Shown here: piece by piece, positions 6,956 through 15,044 of the stretch
Numbering within the stretch: the stretch's first letter is position 1
Layout: every line of letters begins with the position of its first letter
NCBI GenBank assembly: GCA_025054775.1
Contig: JANWZA010000047.1
Location: 1-64,000 of the forward strand
DNA: 64,000 nt
From: Microscillaceae bacterium
GTDB taxonomy: Bacteria; Bacteroidota; Bacteroidia; Cytophagales; Microscillaceae
Direction of reading: 5' to 3'
Program-made: the position numbers and the translations under genes
The notes under the pieces: model-generated
The model's database searches: none
Told to the model about the DNA's origin: nothing
Seen by the model: the letters and a program-made list of their open reading frames with translations, nothing else

Positions 6956-9055
6956 TTATTTCTTTTGTTCTAACAATTCTTTCCATAGGCGATCGGCTTT
7001 GTAGATATAACGCAAAGCTGCTATTATACCTCCTGCATGAACGCCCACGGCACGGTTTTTAGTATCGTCGTAGATAAAGTTACCAGGTAAACTTTCGATA
7101 TTACCATCAAAAACCAACCCTATGGCTTCTCGGTTGCGATTTATCATGGGGCTGCCTGAATTACCGCCAATAATATCATTTGTAGTTACAAAATTCATAG
7201 GACTTTGTAGCAATTCGGCAGGAGGGTTGAGCCAACGCTTAGGTAGAGACCAAGGAAATTTTTTATCAAAAGAGTAGTAGCGGTCATACATACCATAGAA
7301 AGTGGTTTTGATAGGGGCAGTAGTACCATTATATTCGTAGGATTTTACCACACCATCATTGATACGTAATGAAAAAGTGGCATCAGGGGGAATACTTGTA
7401 CCATAGACTTCAAAAAGCAGACGAGCTAGTTTGCCATTCAGAGCTAAAGCTTTACCTTGCATAGCACGCAGAGCGTCGGAGGCTTTTTTGCCACGTGCCG
7501 AAGCAATTTTTGCTAATACAAAAAATACTTCATTTTCTGCCGCTTCAGGTTTTTCTAGAAAGTTGGCTATAAAAGATTTGTCATAGAGTTTGGTTTTTTC
7601 TATCAATCCTTTGGCAATTGCTTTCCAGTTCTCGGGGTTAGCCCCAGAGAGTTGTGTAGCTTTTTGAATAAAATCATCATTTTTGCCAAGTAGGAGAGCT
7701 GTCTCCTCTAAGTAAGCGGCTAAAATTGCTTCTTCTACGCTCATGACTTTGGGTTTGCTGAATTTTTCAATTGTGGGCTTATTCTTGGGATTTTTTGTTT
7801 CAGCAAAATCTGCCATGAGCATAGCTATCATCATAGTTTCTCCCATTTGCATAGCACTTGGTGTAAAGCAGTTAGCATCAGGAAATAGCTTACGTTGCTC
7901 TTGTACCAAGGCTTCTATATCTGCCCAAACCTTTTCATCTGGTGCTAATTTGGGGTTGTTTTTCACTGCTGCTCTAAATTGATTTTGGAAGGCTTTACGT
8001 CTTGTCATTGTATAGGCATCTTGCATACCTCTTAACATGCCATTTTGGGCTTTGTAGCTATTTTCTAAACTAAAGACTTCGTTAATAAGGCTATCTCTTT
8101 CTGCTTGTGTAGGAGCTATTTTAGCATATTCCTGCAAGATAAGTGAGCGGTTCTTCAGCATTCGTAGAGTAGTGGGTAGTTGCAAATCGCGACGGAACTC
8201 TAGATTAGCAATCGTAGTAACGCGGTTAGTGCGTCCAGGATTTCCGATTACAAATACAGGTTCGTTTTCCTTCACTCCATCAATATTAAATTTGAAGTAA
8301 TATGGGGGTCTAAAGGGTTTGCCCTGCTCGTCATATACTCTGAAGAAGGTACAATCTAAGGCATAACGCGGATAGGTAAAATTATCGGGATCGCCACCAA
8401 AGAAGCCCAAATCTAATTCAGGAATAAAAACTAGGCGCACATCGTTGTATCGCTTGAAGCCATAGATAGAGTATTTGCCGCCGTTATAAAAAGTAATAAT
8501 TTGCAATGTAAGGTCTTTCCATTCAGGTTTGGCCTTGTAGGCTTCGCGAATTTCTGCAAAGGCTTTGTCGCGGGCGGTAGCTTGTTCGCTTTCAGGCACA
8601 CCTGCAAGGGCTTTTTCTACTTGGTCTGTAATGTCCTCAATTTTAAGGAGTTGATCTACAAACAAATCAGGAACTTTACGTTCGTCAGCAAGTTTGGGAG
8701 CGTAGAAACCGTTAGCTAAAAAGTTTTCACCTGCTCTTTGTACTTTCAATGCTACATCACGAGAGCAATGGTGATTAGTCATTACTAAGCCATCAGCTGA
8801 AACAAAAGAAGCAGAACACCAAGTAGCAAAACGCAGTGCGGATAAGCGTACTGCTTCCCACCATTGCTTGTCAGGTTTGAAACCGTAAGTACGTTCAAAA
8901 TGCTCTACAGGGGGTATGTCAAAAGTCCACATTTTGCCGTTATCAAATCGCCCTGCACGTACCGTGTCAGGGTCAAAAGTGGCTTGAGCTATAGCCAAGT
9001 ACGGCAATAAAGCCATTAAAAAGCATAGGTTTGTAAGAGAGATTGTTTTTTTCAT
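6956..9055 (-). CDS. S46 family dipeptidyl-peptidase (DPP7/DPP11 type)
   Basis: The 699-residue serine exopeptidase has a signal peptide (cleavage near AIAQA). The catalytic His lies in MTNHHC (about 95-96), the Asp is probably in the GGDPDNFTYPR segment, and the Ser is in GGNSGSP (Ser633). S46 enzymes act in the periplasm, removing dipeptides from oligopeptide N-termini, and the N-terminal chymotrypsin fold is interrupted by a helical domain as expected for this length. The specificity residue separating DPP7 from the acidic DPP11 lies in the C-terminal region; here that region reads GVHAGGIIAAL. I would not assign specificity from sequence alone. The gene is monocistronic with its own terminator. 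Confidence 0.93.
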   Translation of the reverse strand: MKKTISLTNLCFLMALLPYLAIAQATFDPDTVRAGRFDNGKMWTFDIPPVEHFERTYGFKPDKQWWEAVRLSALRFATWCSASFVSADGLVMTNHHCSRDVALKVQRAGENFLANGFYAPKLADERKVPDLFVDQLLKIEDITDQVEKALAGVPESEQATARDKAFAEIREAYKAKPEWKDLTLQIITFYNGGKYSIYGFKRYNDVRLVFIPELDLGFFGGDPDNFTYPRYALDCTFFRVYDEQGKPFRPPYYFKFNIDGVKENEPVFVIGNPGRTNRVTTIANLEFRRDLQLPTTLRMLKNRSLILQEYAKIAPTQAERDSLINEVFSLENSYKAQNGMLRGMQDAYTMTRRKAFQNQFRAAVKNNPKLAPDEKVWADIEALVQEQRKLFPDANCFTPSAMQMGETMMIAMLMADFAETKNPKNKPTIEKFSKPKVMSVEEAILAAYLEETALLLGKNDDFIQKATQLSGANPENWKAIAKGLIEKTKLYDKSFIANFLEKPEAAENEVFFVLAKIASARGKKASDALRAMQGKALALNGKLARLLFEVYGTSIPPDATFSLRINDGVVKSYEYNGTTAPIKTTFYGMYDRYYSFDKKFPWSLPKRWLNPPAELLQSPMNFVTTNDIIGGNSGSPMINRNREAIGLVFDGNIESLPGNFIYDDTKNRAVGVHAGGIIAALRYIYKADRLWKELLEQKK

Positions 9056-9236
9056 ATAAAAGCAATAAAAGTTTGAAAACAGACTAACAAATGCTTACAA
9101 AAGTGCAAAATTTTATCCAAAAAATATAATTTAGTGGGTATAATTAGCTTATTTCGTATAAAGTGTATTGCCTTGGCACAAAAAGGACAAGGTGTTTTTT
9201 GAATTGAGGTTATTGTTAATTATATGACTTTAATGC
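9056..9236. other. Gene-free interval upstream of orphan terminator
   Basis: It contains the minus-strand leader of the S46 peptidase gene and a small CCTTG/CAAGG hairpin near 9170-9192. I see no TAnnTTTG promoter on the plus strand that would account for the terminator at 9291-9320. Confidence 0.4.
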
Positions 9237-9320
9237 ACGAATTAGAGGCAAGCTAATTTGGTTAAAAGTTTCTGAATTCGTAGCAACAAGACACTTTTTT
9301 AGAAAAAGTGTTCTTTTTTT
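9237..9320 (+). ncRNA. Candidate small RNA 3' end with orphan rho-independent terminator
   Basis: ACACTTTTT (9291-9299) and AAAAAGTGT (9303-9311) form a 9-bp stem with a 3-base loop, followed by C and seven T. This is a good terminator on the plus strand, yet there is no plus-strand gene for 6.5 kb upstream except the shadow of the minus-strand peptidase gene. Just upstream, two alternative stems share the same bases: ACGAATT (9237-9243) with AATTCGT (9275-9281), or AATTAG (9240-9245) with CTAATT (9253-9258). A small RNA ending here would explain all of this. Its 5' end and promoter are not identified. Confidence 0.4.
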
Positions 9321-9500
9321 ACAAAACTAAGAAATAATTTACGAAAACTTAATTAACTGTACAGAAAAGCAGTTGTTGTAAAAATAACTACCTACCTCAA
9401 AGGAAAATGAACAATTTCAGAAAATTACTACGTGCTCAAGATTGGTGCGAAGTGGCTTCTTAAATGATATGCAGAATTTTTAGGGTAAGGCAGGGGTAAC

Positions 9501-10904
9501 TTACATGATTTGTTTTAGAATACCAAAAAAAACTACGGAGAGTAAAATTGAGATAGGCAGAGTGAGTATCCAAGCGATTAAGATATTACGAATAGTACTA
9601 CTTTGTAGGTTAGCTAATCCTTTATTAGCCACCATACTACCTGCCACTCCTGAGGAGAGTACGTGAGTGGTGCTTACGGGCAATCCAAAAAATGTAGAGA
9701 CACCTATTGTGCTAGCAGCAACTATTTCTGAACTTGCACCTTGGGCATAGGTAAGGTGTTCTTTGCCAATTTTTTCACCAATCGTAACTACGATGCGTTT
9801 CCAGCCTATCATAGTACCTATGCCCAAAGAGAAGGAAATAAGCAACACTACCCAAAAGGGAGCATACTCTACAAAACTTTTCATATTTTGAAGGTGCTTA
9901 TTTAGTATAGCTTTGTCCTCTTTGCTTATTTTTAGCTTATTTTCTTTAACTAATTTGCCTAATTCTTTGGTTATTACCATAATATTTTTGCGTACAGCAA
10001 AGCGTTGATTCTCAGGGATTGTGGTGGCTTTTTCTGTTTCTTTGAGCATAAGGTCTAATTCAGCAATTTGCGTGTGTATCATAGCTAATTTTGTTTTGCT
10101 TTCTTGCGAAAGTTTGTTGATTTCTACGTTTTTGAGCACTTGTTCAATGGCTTGTATATTATGCCTTACTTCAGAAGGTTTGAGGTTATCAACCAAAGCA
10201 AATTGAATGGGTACGATTGCAATTAAAATAAGCATCATTAAACCTACCCCTTTTTGCCCGTCGTTTGAACCATGTGAAAGGCTGACCCCTGAGCAGGTTA
10301 GAATCAAAATCCCGCGTATCCACCAAGGAGGAGTCTTGTCTTTTTCGGGTTCTTGAAAAATTTTTGGATTTTTCACCAAAGTTCGTAGTAAAAACATGAG
10401 CAGGATTGTAAACCCAAACCCAAATAAAGGTGAAATAAGCAAAGATAAGCCAATTTCCCCTGCTTTTTCCCAATTTACATTGCTTAAAGCCCCATTTCCA
10501 AACACCGAATAGCCTACTCCTGCTCCAATAATTGCTCCAATTAGGGTATGTGAGCTTGAACAAGGAATACCATAATACCACGTTCCTAAATTCCAGATAA
10601 TAGCAGAAAGTAAGATAGATAGAATTAAGGCAATGCTTTGGTATAAGCTACTTGATTGTAAGAAGATTTCCATAGGCAGTAAATTGACAATGCCCATAGC
10701 TACACTTATTCCACCAAAAATTACACCTGTAAAATTGAGAATACCTGAAAGTACAACTGCCGTGTAAGGTTTGAGCGAATTAGTATAGATTACAGTAGCT
10801 ACTGCATTTGCCGTATCATGGAAACCGTTAATAAACTCAAAAATGCAAACAGCTAAAAGGCATAGAAAGAGGAGTATAGTTAGTTCAATATTTAATCCAA
10901 ACAT
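9501..10904 (-). CDS. PiT-family inorganic phosphate transporter
   Basis: This membrane protein carries both PiT signature repeats: GFHDTANAVATVIYT near the N-terminus and SHGSNDGQKGVGLM in the middle, plus the closing GLPVSTTHVLSSGVAG. About ten hydrophobic segments surround a charged, coiled-coil cytoplasmic loop (roughly residues 240-340), which is larger than in Escherichia coli PitA. PiT proteins import phosphate, usually as a metal-phosphate complex, driven by protons or sodium. I chose the ATG at 10904 (MFGLNIEL). The upstream ATG at 10946 would add MTVRSVKIFATIFF and is possible. No phosphate-regulon gene or PhoU homologue is adjacent. Confidence 0.9.
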   Translation of the reverse strand: MFGLNIELTILLFLCLLAVCIFEFINGFHDTANAVATVIYTNSLKPYTAVVLSGILNFTGVIFGGISVAMGIVNLLPMEIFLQSSSLYQSIALILSILLSAIIWNLGTWYYGIPCSSSHTLIGAIIGAGVGYSVFGNGALSNVNWEKAGEIGLSLLISPLFGFGFTILLMFLLRTLVKNPKIFQEPEKDKTPPWWIRGILILTCSGVSLSHGSNDGQKGVGLMMLILIAIVPIQFALVDNLKPSEVRHNIQAIEQVLKNVEINKLSQESKTKLAMIHTQIAELDLMLKETEKATTIPENQRFAVRKNIMVITKELGKLVKENKLKISKEDKAILNKHLQNMKSFVEYAPFWVVLLISFSLGIGTMIGWKRIVVTIGEKIGKEHLTYAQGASSEIVAASTIGVSTFFGLPVSTTHVLSSGVAGSMVANKGLANLQSSTIRNILIAWILTLPISILLSVVFFGILKQIM

Positions 10905-10946
10905 AAAGAAGATAGTAGCAAATATTTTTACTGACCTGACGGTCAA

Positions 10947-11350
10947 AGAGTTATACTTAGTTGAGTATATTTTTCGGCTTCAAAGTTAGTTGTTTTTTCT
11001 CAAATACAAAATTTAGGCATGTTTCTTACAAAATTCGTATATACATTTTACGTTTTTGCAACTAAAATTTGAAATACCATTGTGTAAGTGCATTTGCATA
11101 TTTCTATTTTTTATTAGAGGACATTAGCTAGGCAAAAAAAGCATTAAACCTCTTATCCTATCGCCTGTCTTTTGCTACAAAAGGTGAGTAGAAAAATGAG
11201 GGCTTACAAGCGGAAGTTTATACAAATTTACAAGAAATTAGCCTTAATTAGGCTTAGTAGATATAAAAAAAAATGAATTGTAAGTTAAAATTTTATGTAT
11301 GTAAGTTTATTTATCAAAAATTAAATCAAAAGATCTGATAACTTTCTTAG
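10947..11350. other. Gene-free interval upstream of the phosphate transporter
   Basis: About 400 bases between the transporter start and the 3' end of the candidate small RNA. The sequence is very AT-rich and has no credible ORF. I do not find a well-spaced TTG/TAnnTTTG pair for the transporter. Confidence 0.4.
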
Positions 11351-11489
11351 ATAAAAAAGATAACTGGAGAAGGCGACACCTGATGTCTGCACCTCTCCAA
11401 TATCTTTCAACCAGCTATGGAAAGAAAGACTTATTTGAGTGATAAACCTTTATTAACCAGCCCTAAAGGTTCTACCAAGTCTTTTCTTA
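11351..11489 (-). ncRNA. Candidate structured small RNA of about 140 nt
   Basis: Read on the minus strand, a perfect promoter (TTG, 19 bases, TACATTTG) is followed by a stem of 11-12 bp (11477-11488 with 11422-11432). This encloses a perfect 8-bp hairpin (AACCTTTA 11445-11452 with TAAAGGTT 11464-11471). Next come an unpaired stretch and a compound terminator stem (TATCTTT 11401-11407 with AAAGATA 11356-11362; inner TCTCC/GGAGA) running into six T. The word GCTGGTT appears twice in unpaired positions: the apical loop and the linker. There is no ORF in it. I do not recognise it as 6S, SRP RNA, tmRNA, RNase P or a known riboswitch. The phosphate transporter lies 450 bases downstream on the same strand. 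Confidence 0.65.
11353..11407 (-). terminator. Terminator of the candidate small RNA
   Basis: The outer stem of 7 bp (11401-11407 with 11356-11362) continues after a small internal loop into TCTCC/GGAGA and a further GACA/TGTC pairing. The minus-strand product ends in a run of six T (complement of 11353-11358). Confidence 0.75.
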
Positions 11490-11494
11490 CAACA

Positions 11495-11524
11495 CAAATG
11501 TAAGTAATAAAAAGCAAACTACAA
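11495..11524 (-). promoter_or_regulatory. Promoter of the candidate small RNA
   Basis: On the minus strand TTG (11522-11524) and TACATTTG (11495-11502) are 19 bases apart, matching the Bacteroidota primary sigma consensus TTG-N(17-23)-TAnnTTTG. The predicted start, about 6 bases on, coincides with the base of the first RNA stem. Confidence 0.75.
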
Positions 11525-11917
11525 AATTTTTTGCCAAAAAAATATTACTTTTTTGCAAATTCATCTTGTATTAGTACTAAAAATACCGATTTATTTGGTA
11601 TACAACAGAAAACGCCAAATAAAGTATGCTCTTTTTTAGGTAAAAAAAGCTAAAAGCATAAGATAGAAGGCTGTGGTTCAAAGTGTATGATATTTGTGCT
11701 TCGCACTCAAAAATACAACTTAGCACTTTAATTACTAACAAGATTTTGTAGCTATTACCCCACTCCTTAGATAACATTAGGGAAAGAAAAATGTAACCTA
11801 AAAAAGTTATTAGATTACAGGTTTTAGAGGCTAATTTTCTTACAAAAATCGTATATTTACGTGTTAATCTAAACACAAAAAATATTTGTTTCACAATTTA
11901 ATGAAATTAAAAAAACT
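11525..11917. other. Gene-free interval with one isolated MITE family 2 arm
   Basis: It holds the 18-base arm GTGGTTCAAAGTGTATGA at 11673-11690, related to the repeats at 3446 and 41351, without a visible partner arm. A 105-codon minus-strand ORF spans it but looks like chance: it is very AT-rich and overlaps the repeat. Confidence 0.45.
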
Positions 11918-12292
11918 ATGAGCTTTGATTGGAGAGATGAATGGGAAAGACATGCGGAAAAAGAGTCAAAAGCCCAACAAAGTAGAAGTGTAAGCGAACT
12001 TTTAGAGGATGTGCGGGAAGGCTGGTTTGATGGTTACTATAAGATTTGGTACACAATTGCTCGAAAGGCTACCGCACACCAAGCCTTACCCACACTCTTA
12101 GAAGCGGCACGGAAAATGCTTAAACAAACAGATTTCATGGATGACTTGCAAATAATTCATTGTTTGACAGCTATTTGTAAGCTGTTGCAAATTCCTGACA
12201 AAGAGGCTAAGGAATATATTTATGCCCAAGATAAATTACAGGCTGTCCAAATGCTGAGTGAAATATTTGAAAAATTACCTCAAAATAAATAA
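11918..12292 (+). CDS. Hypothetical helical cytoplasmic protein
   Basis: I do not recognise a family for this 124-residue protein. It has no signal peptide or membrane segment, and its pattern is all-helical and charged. The N-terminus is notably rich in Trp and acidic residues (FDWRDEWERHAEKE), followed by VSELLEDVREGWFDGYYKIWYTI and two or three further helices. The ATG opens straight into a soluble sequence and no better start exists. The gene is followed after 150 bases by fabH on the same strand, but fabH has its own -7 element, so co-transcription is not needed. Coding is supported by normal amino-acid composition and the lack of a competing ORF. Confidence 0.7.
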   Translation: MSFDWRDEWERHAEKESKAQQSRSVSELLEDVREGWFDGYYKIWYTIARKATAHQALPTLLEAARKMLKQTDFMDDLQIIHCLTAICKLLQIPDKEAKEYIYAQDKLQAVQMLSEIFEKLPQNK

Positions 12293-12365
12293 AACCTTTT
12301 TGAATATTTGAAAACATTTGAAAGTATTTAAAATTTCATATTCTTTCAAGAAAAAATATATTTTG

Positions 12366-12373
12366 TAATTTTG
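12366..12373 (+). promoter_or_regulatory. Putative -7 element (TAATTTTG) of fabH
   Basis: It is a full match to TAnnTTTG 70 bases before the fabH ATG. No TTG lies 17-23 bases upstream, so only the -7 part is supported. Confidence 0.4.
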
Positions 12374-12443
12374 CCTAAATTATCATTTTTAGGATGTACT
12401 AAACAACTTCTGTTTTGCTCTTTTATTTCACAAACGTAGTTTT

Positions 12444-13442
12444 ATGTATCGGTCGCGCATTACAGGTTTAGGATTTTACGTACCTGAAAATATTATTACT
12501 AACCATGATTTGGAAAAATACATGGACACAAGCGATCAATGGATTCGTGAACGCTCAGGTATAGAACAACGTCGCTTTTTCACTGAAGGTAAGGACACGG
12601 TTTCGCTCATGGGGGCGCGTGCTTCTGAAATCGCTTTGCAAAGAGCAGGACTTGAACCCAAAGATATTGATTTTATCATCTTTGCTACTCTTAGCCCTGA
12701 CTATAACTTTCCAGGATCAGGTTGTTTACTACAACGGCACTTGCCTTTTCGTGAAATCGGCGCCTTGGATATTCGTACACAATGCACAGGTTTTATCTAT
12801 GGCTTGTCTATTGCTGACCAATACATTAAAACAGGAATGTACCGTAATATTTTGGTAGTGGGTTCTGAAATTCAATCTAATATTTTGGAATTAAGCACGC
12901 GTAATCGTGATTTTGCTGTCTTGTTTGGGGATGGGGCTGGAGCTGCAGTAGTGCAACGTTCTGATAATCCTCGGCATGGTATTCTTTCCACGCACCTACA
13001 TTCAGAGGGTAAATACGCCGAGGATTTAGTGTTAGAACATCCTGGAAGCAACCTCAAAAATCGTATGTCTATAGAAATTATTCAGCAAGGGAAGCACTTA
13101 CCCTTTATGCGAGGCAATGCTGTGTTTAAGCATGCAGTACAGCGTTTTCCCGAGGTAATTTTAGAAGCATTAGAAGCTAATAACTTGACCATCCATGATT
13201 TGGATTTATTAGTTCCGCACCAAGCTAACCTGCGTATTTCTAAACTTGTGCAAGAGAAATTAGGTCTACGCGACGATCAAGTGTATAACAATATCCAACG
13301 CTACGGCAATACTACCGCTGCTACCATTCCTATTGCTTTGAGCGAATTGTGGGAGGCTAATCGTTTACAAGAAGGGATGCTCGTGTGCCTTGCCGCTTTT
13401 GGAAGTGGCTTTACCTGGGCTTCTGCTTTGATAAGGTGGTAA
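12444..13442 (+). CDS. fabH: 3-oxoacyl-ACP synthase III
   Basis: The 332-residue thiolase-fold enzyme starts fatty-acid synthesis by condensing acetyl-CoA or a branched acyl-CoA with malonyl-ACP. The catalytic triad is visible: Cys114 in RTQCTGFIYG, His259 in VPHQANLRI and Asn289 in RYGNTTAAT. The length is as expected for the family. The sequence also carries the FGDGAGAAVV loop and the closing AFGSGFTWASALIRW. Several Bacteroidota have two or more FabH-like proteins, so this could be the housekeeping copy or a paralogue; fabD is 11 kb away, and plsX and acpP are absent. It is convergent with the RluA-family gene, with two bases between the stops. Confidence 0.93.
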   Translation: MYRSRITGLGFYVPENIITNHDLEKYMDTSDQWIRERSGIEQRRFFTEGKDTVSLMGARASEIALQRAGLEPKDIDFIIFATLSPDYNFPGSGCLLQRHLPFREIGALDIRTQCTGFIYGLSIADQYIKTGMYRNILVVGSEIQSNILELSTRNRDFAVLFGDGAGAAVVQRSDNPRHGILSTHLHSEGKYAEDLVLEHPGSNLKNRMSIEIIQQGKHLPFMRGNAVFKHAVQRFPEVILEALEANNLTIHDLDLLVPHQANLRISKLVQEKLGLRDDQVYNNIQRYGNTTAATIPIALSELWEANRLQEGMLVCLAAFGSGFTWASALIRW

Positions 13443-13444
13443 CT

Positions 13445-14167
13445 TTACGCCCACTTCTCTAATTGATTGAGTAGTGCTTCCATATCTTTAGGGTAGGGGG
13501 CTTCTGCTATGATTTCATTGCCTTGTAAGTCTTTGAAAATCAAGGAAAAAGCATGTAAAGCTGCACGTTTGATGAGTGGTTGCTCTTCAGTGTCTTGTTT
13601 GAGCTTAAATCTTTTCTTGATTTCAGATAAAAAAATTGGCTTGCCACCGTATAATTCATCAGCTACAATAGGAGCTTTTAATACGGATAAATGAATACGA
13701 ATTTGGTGCATCCGCCCTGTGAGAGGCATGCATTTGACCAAAGTATGTTGTGAAAAGGCTTTTACGGTCTTGAAAAATGTAAGAGCCTCTTTACCTGCAC
13801 GGTAGTCTATTTGTACTATCCCTGTTTTAAGGGGTAAAATAGGCATGTTTACAGCCACGTCCTCAAAATTATGAATACCATTCACTACGGCATGATAAAT
13901 TTTTCCTACTTGACGAGCCTCAAATTGCATAGCTAAGTGCCGATAAGCCTTAGCGTTTTTAGCTATGGCTATGGCTCCAGAAGTTTCTTTATCTAACCGA
14001 TGACATACCTGAGCACTAGAACAATATTCCCTAGCTAATCGGATAATGCTCGGCTTGCCTTCTTTGGCTATCCGCTCATCAAGAGTGGAAACATAAGGGG
14101 GTTTATTTACCACAAAATAATCCTCGTTTTCAAAAATTATGAGGTTTTTCAAATCAATTTGTTTCAT
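13445..14167 (-). CDS. RluA-family pseudouridine synthase
   Basis: The 240-residue protein isomerises uridine to pseudouridine in rRNA or tRNA. The signature HRLDKETSG holds the catalytic Asp59. The downstream motifs KIYHAVVNG, RMHQIRIHL and IVADELYGG are all in the expected order. No S4 domain precedes the catalytic domain, so it is a short RluA/RluC/TruC-like member and the target nucleotide cannot be named. The opening IIFENEDYFVVNKP is typical. The gene starts 63 bases from the divergent superoxide dismutase gene and ends two bases from the fabH stop. Confidence 0.92.
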   Translation of the reverse strand: MKQIDLKNLIIFENEDYFVVNKPPYVSTLDERIAKEGKPSIIRLAREYCSSAQVCHRLDKETSGAIAIAKNAKAYRHLAMQFEARQVGKIYHAVVNGIHNFEDVAVNMPILPLKTGIVQIDYRAGKEALTFFKTVKAFSQHTLVKCMPLTGRMHQIRIHLSVLKAPIVADELYGGKPIFLSEIKKRFKLKQDTEEQPLIKRAALHAFSLIFKDLQGNEIIAEAPYPKDMEALLNQLEKWA

Positions 14168-14230
14168 ATTTTGTTATTTCTTACTAAAAGACAGCTGACT
14201 AAAAATCTTACAAAGTTACAACAAAAAACT

Positions 14231-14992
14231 ATGATGGACAAGCGAACTTTTTTGAAAACCAGCCTATTGGCAGGCATGGGCATAATTCTCAACCCTATGT
14301 GGACATTAGCAAATAATCATAACACTACTACACAATCCGAAGAAACTACGCCTCAAATCGCTCTTAATTCTTTATTCACCTTACCTAATTTACCTTACCC
14401 TACCGATGCATTAGAGCCGTATATTGATAAGCAAACGATGGAAATTCATCATGGCAAACACCATGCAACGTATGTGAAAAACCTGAACGAAGCCCTTGAA
14501 AAAAATCCTGCATTTACTGGATTGACCATAGAGCAAATCTGCCAAAAAGTGACCTATAAACATGCCGCACTTCGCAATAATGGAGGAGGGCATTACAATC
14601 ATTCTTTTTTTTGGGAAATTCTTACCCCTGCTCAGGAAGGCCGAACTAATCAACCTACAGGTAACTTAGCAAAAGCTATCAATCAAACCTTCGGTAGTTT
14701 TGAGAAGTTTCAGGAGGAGTTTACCAAAGTAGCACTCTCTCACTTCGGTTCTGGATGGGCATGGCTTTGTATGGATAAAAACAAAAAATTGTTTATTAGT
14801 TCCACACCAAATCAAGATAATCCACTTATGAGCGAATTAGTAAAGCAGATAGGAACTCCTATTTTAGCACTTGATGTGTGGGAGCATGCTTATTACCTCA
14901 AATATCAAAACCGTCGTGCTGACTATGTAAAAGCCTTTTGGAATGTCGTAAATTGGGAAAAAGTAGCACAAAATTTTGAGAAAATTAAATAA
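14231..14992 (+). CDS. Exported Fe/Mn superoxide dismutase
   Basis: From the ATG at 14231 the protein has a leader MMDKRTFLKTSLLAGMGIIL that resembles a Tat signal with Lys-Arg in place of Arg-Arg. A 35-residue spacer follows, then a complete superoxide dismutase: EIHHGKHHATYV and GGHYNHSFFW supply two His ligands, and LDVWEHAYYLKYQN supplies Asp and His. The GGHYNH and FGSGWAWL motifs favour manganese or cambialistic use. The longer upstream reading frame starting at 14159 would put 24 charged residues in front of the signal and is less likely. An exported dismutase would protect the envelope from superoxide. Confidence 0.9.
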   Translation: MMDKRTFLKTSLLAGMGIILNPMWTLANNHNTTTQSEETTPQIALNSLFTLPNLPYPTDALEPYIDKQTMEIHHGKHHATYVKNLNEALEKNPAFTGLTIEQICQKVTYKHAALRNNGGGHYNHSFFWEILTPAQEGRTNQPTGNLAKAINQTFGSFEKFQEEFTKVALSHFGSGWAWLCMDKNKKLFISSTPNQDNPLMSELVKQIGTPILALDVWEHAYYLKYQNRRADYVKAFWNVVNWEKVAQNFEKIK

Positions 14993-15044
14993 CCTGAAGT
15001 TTTGTTCTTTATTTCAGAGGTTCTAATTTTTAACTATTTTTACT

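Noticed and set aside
10189-10581. 130-codon ORF on the same strand as the phosphate transporter
   Set aside because: It is a frame shadow inside the transporter coding region with no recognisable motif.
11351-11489. Reading the structured RNA as 6S RNA
   Set aside because: 6S RNA has one long closing stem joining both ends with a central bubble; here there are two separate hairpin domains and a terminator.
11577-11894. 105-codon minus-strand ORF
   Set aside because: Very AT-rich, rich in Phe, Tyr, Lys and Leu without pattern, and it runs through an isolated repeat arm. It looks like chance openness in a gene-free interval.
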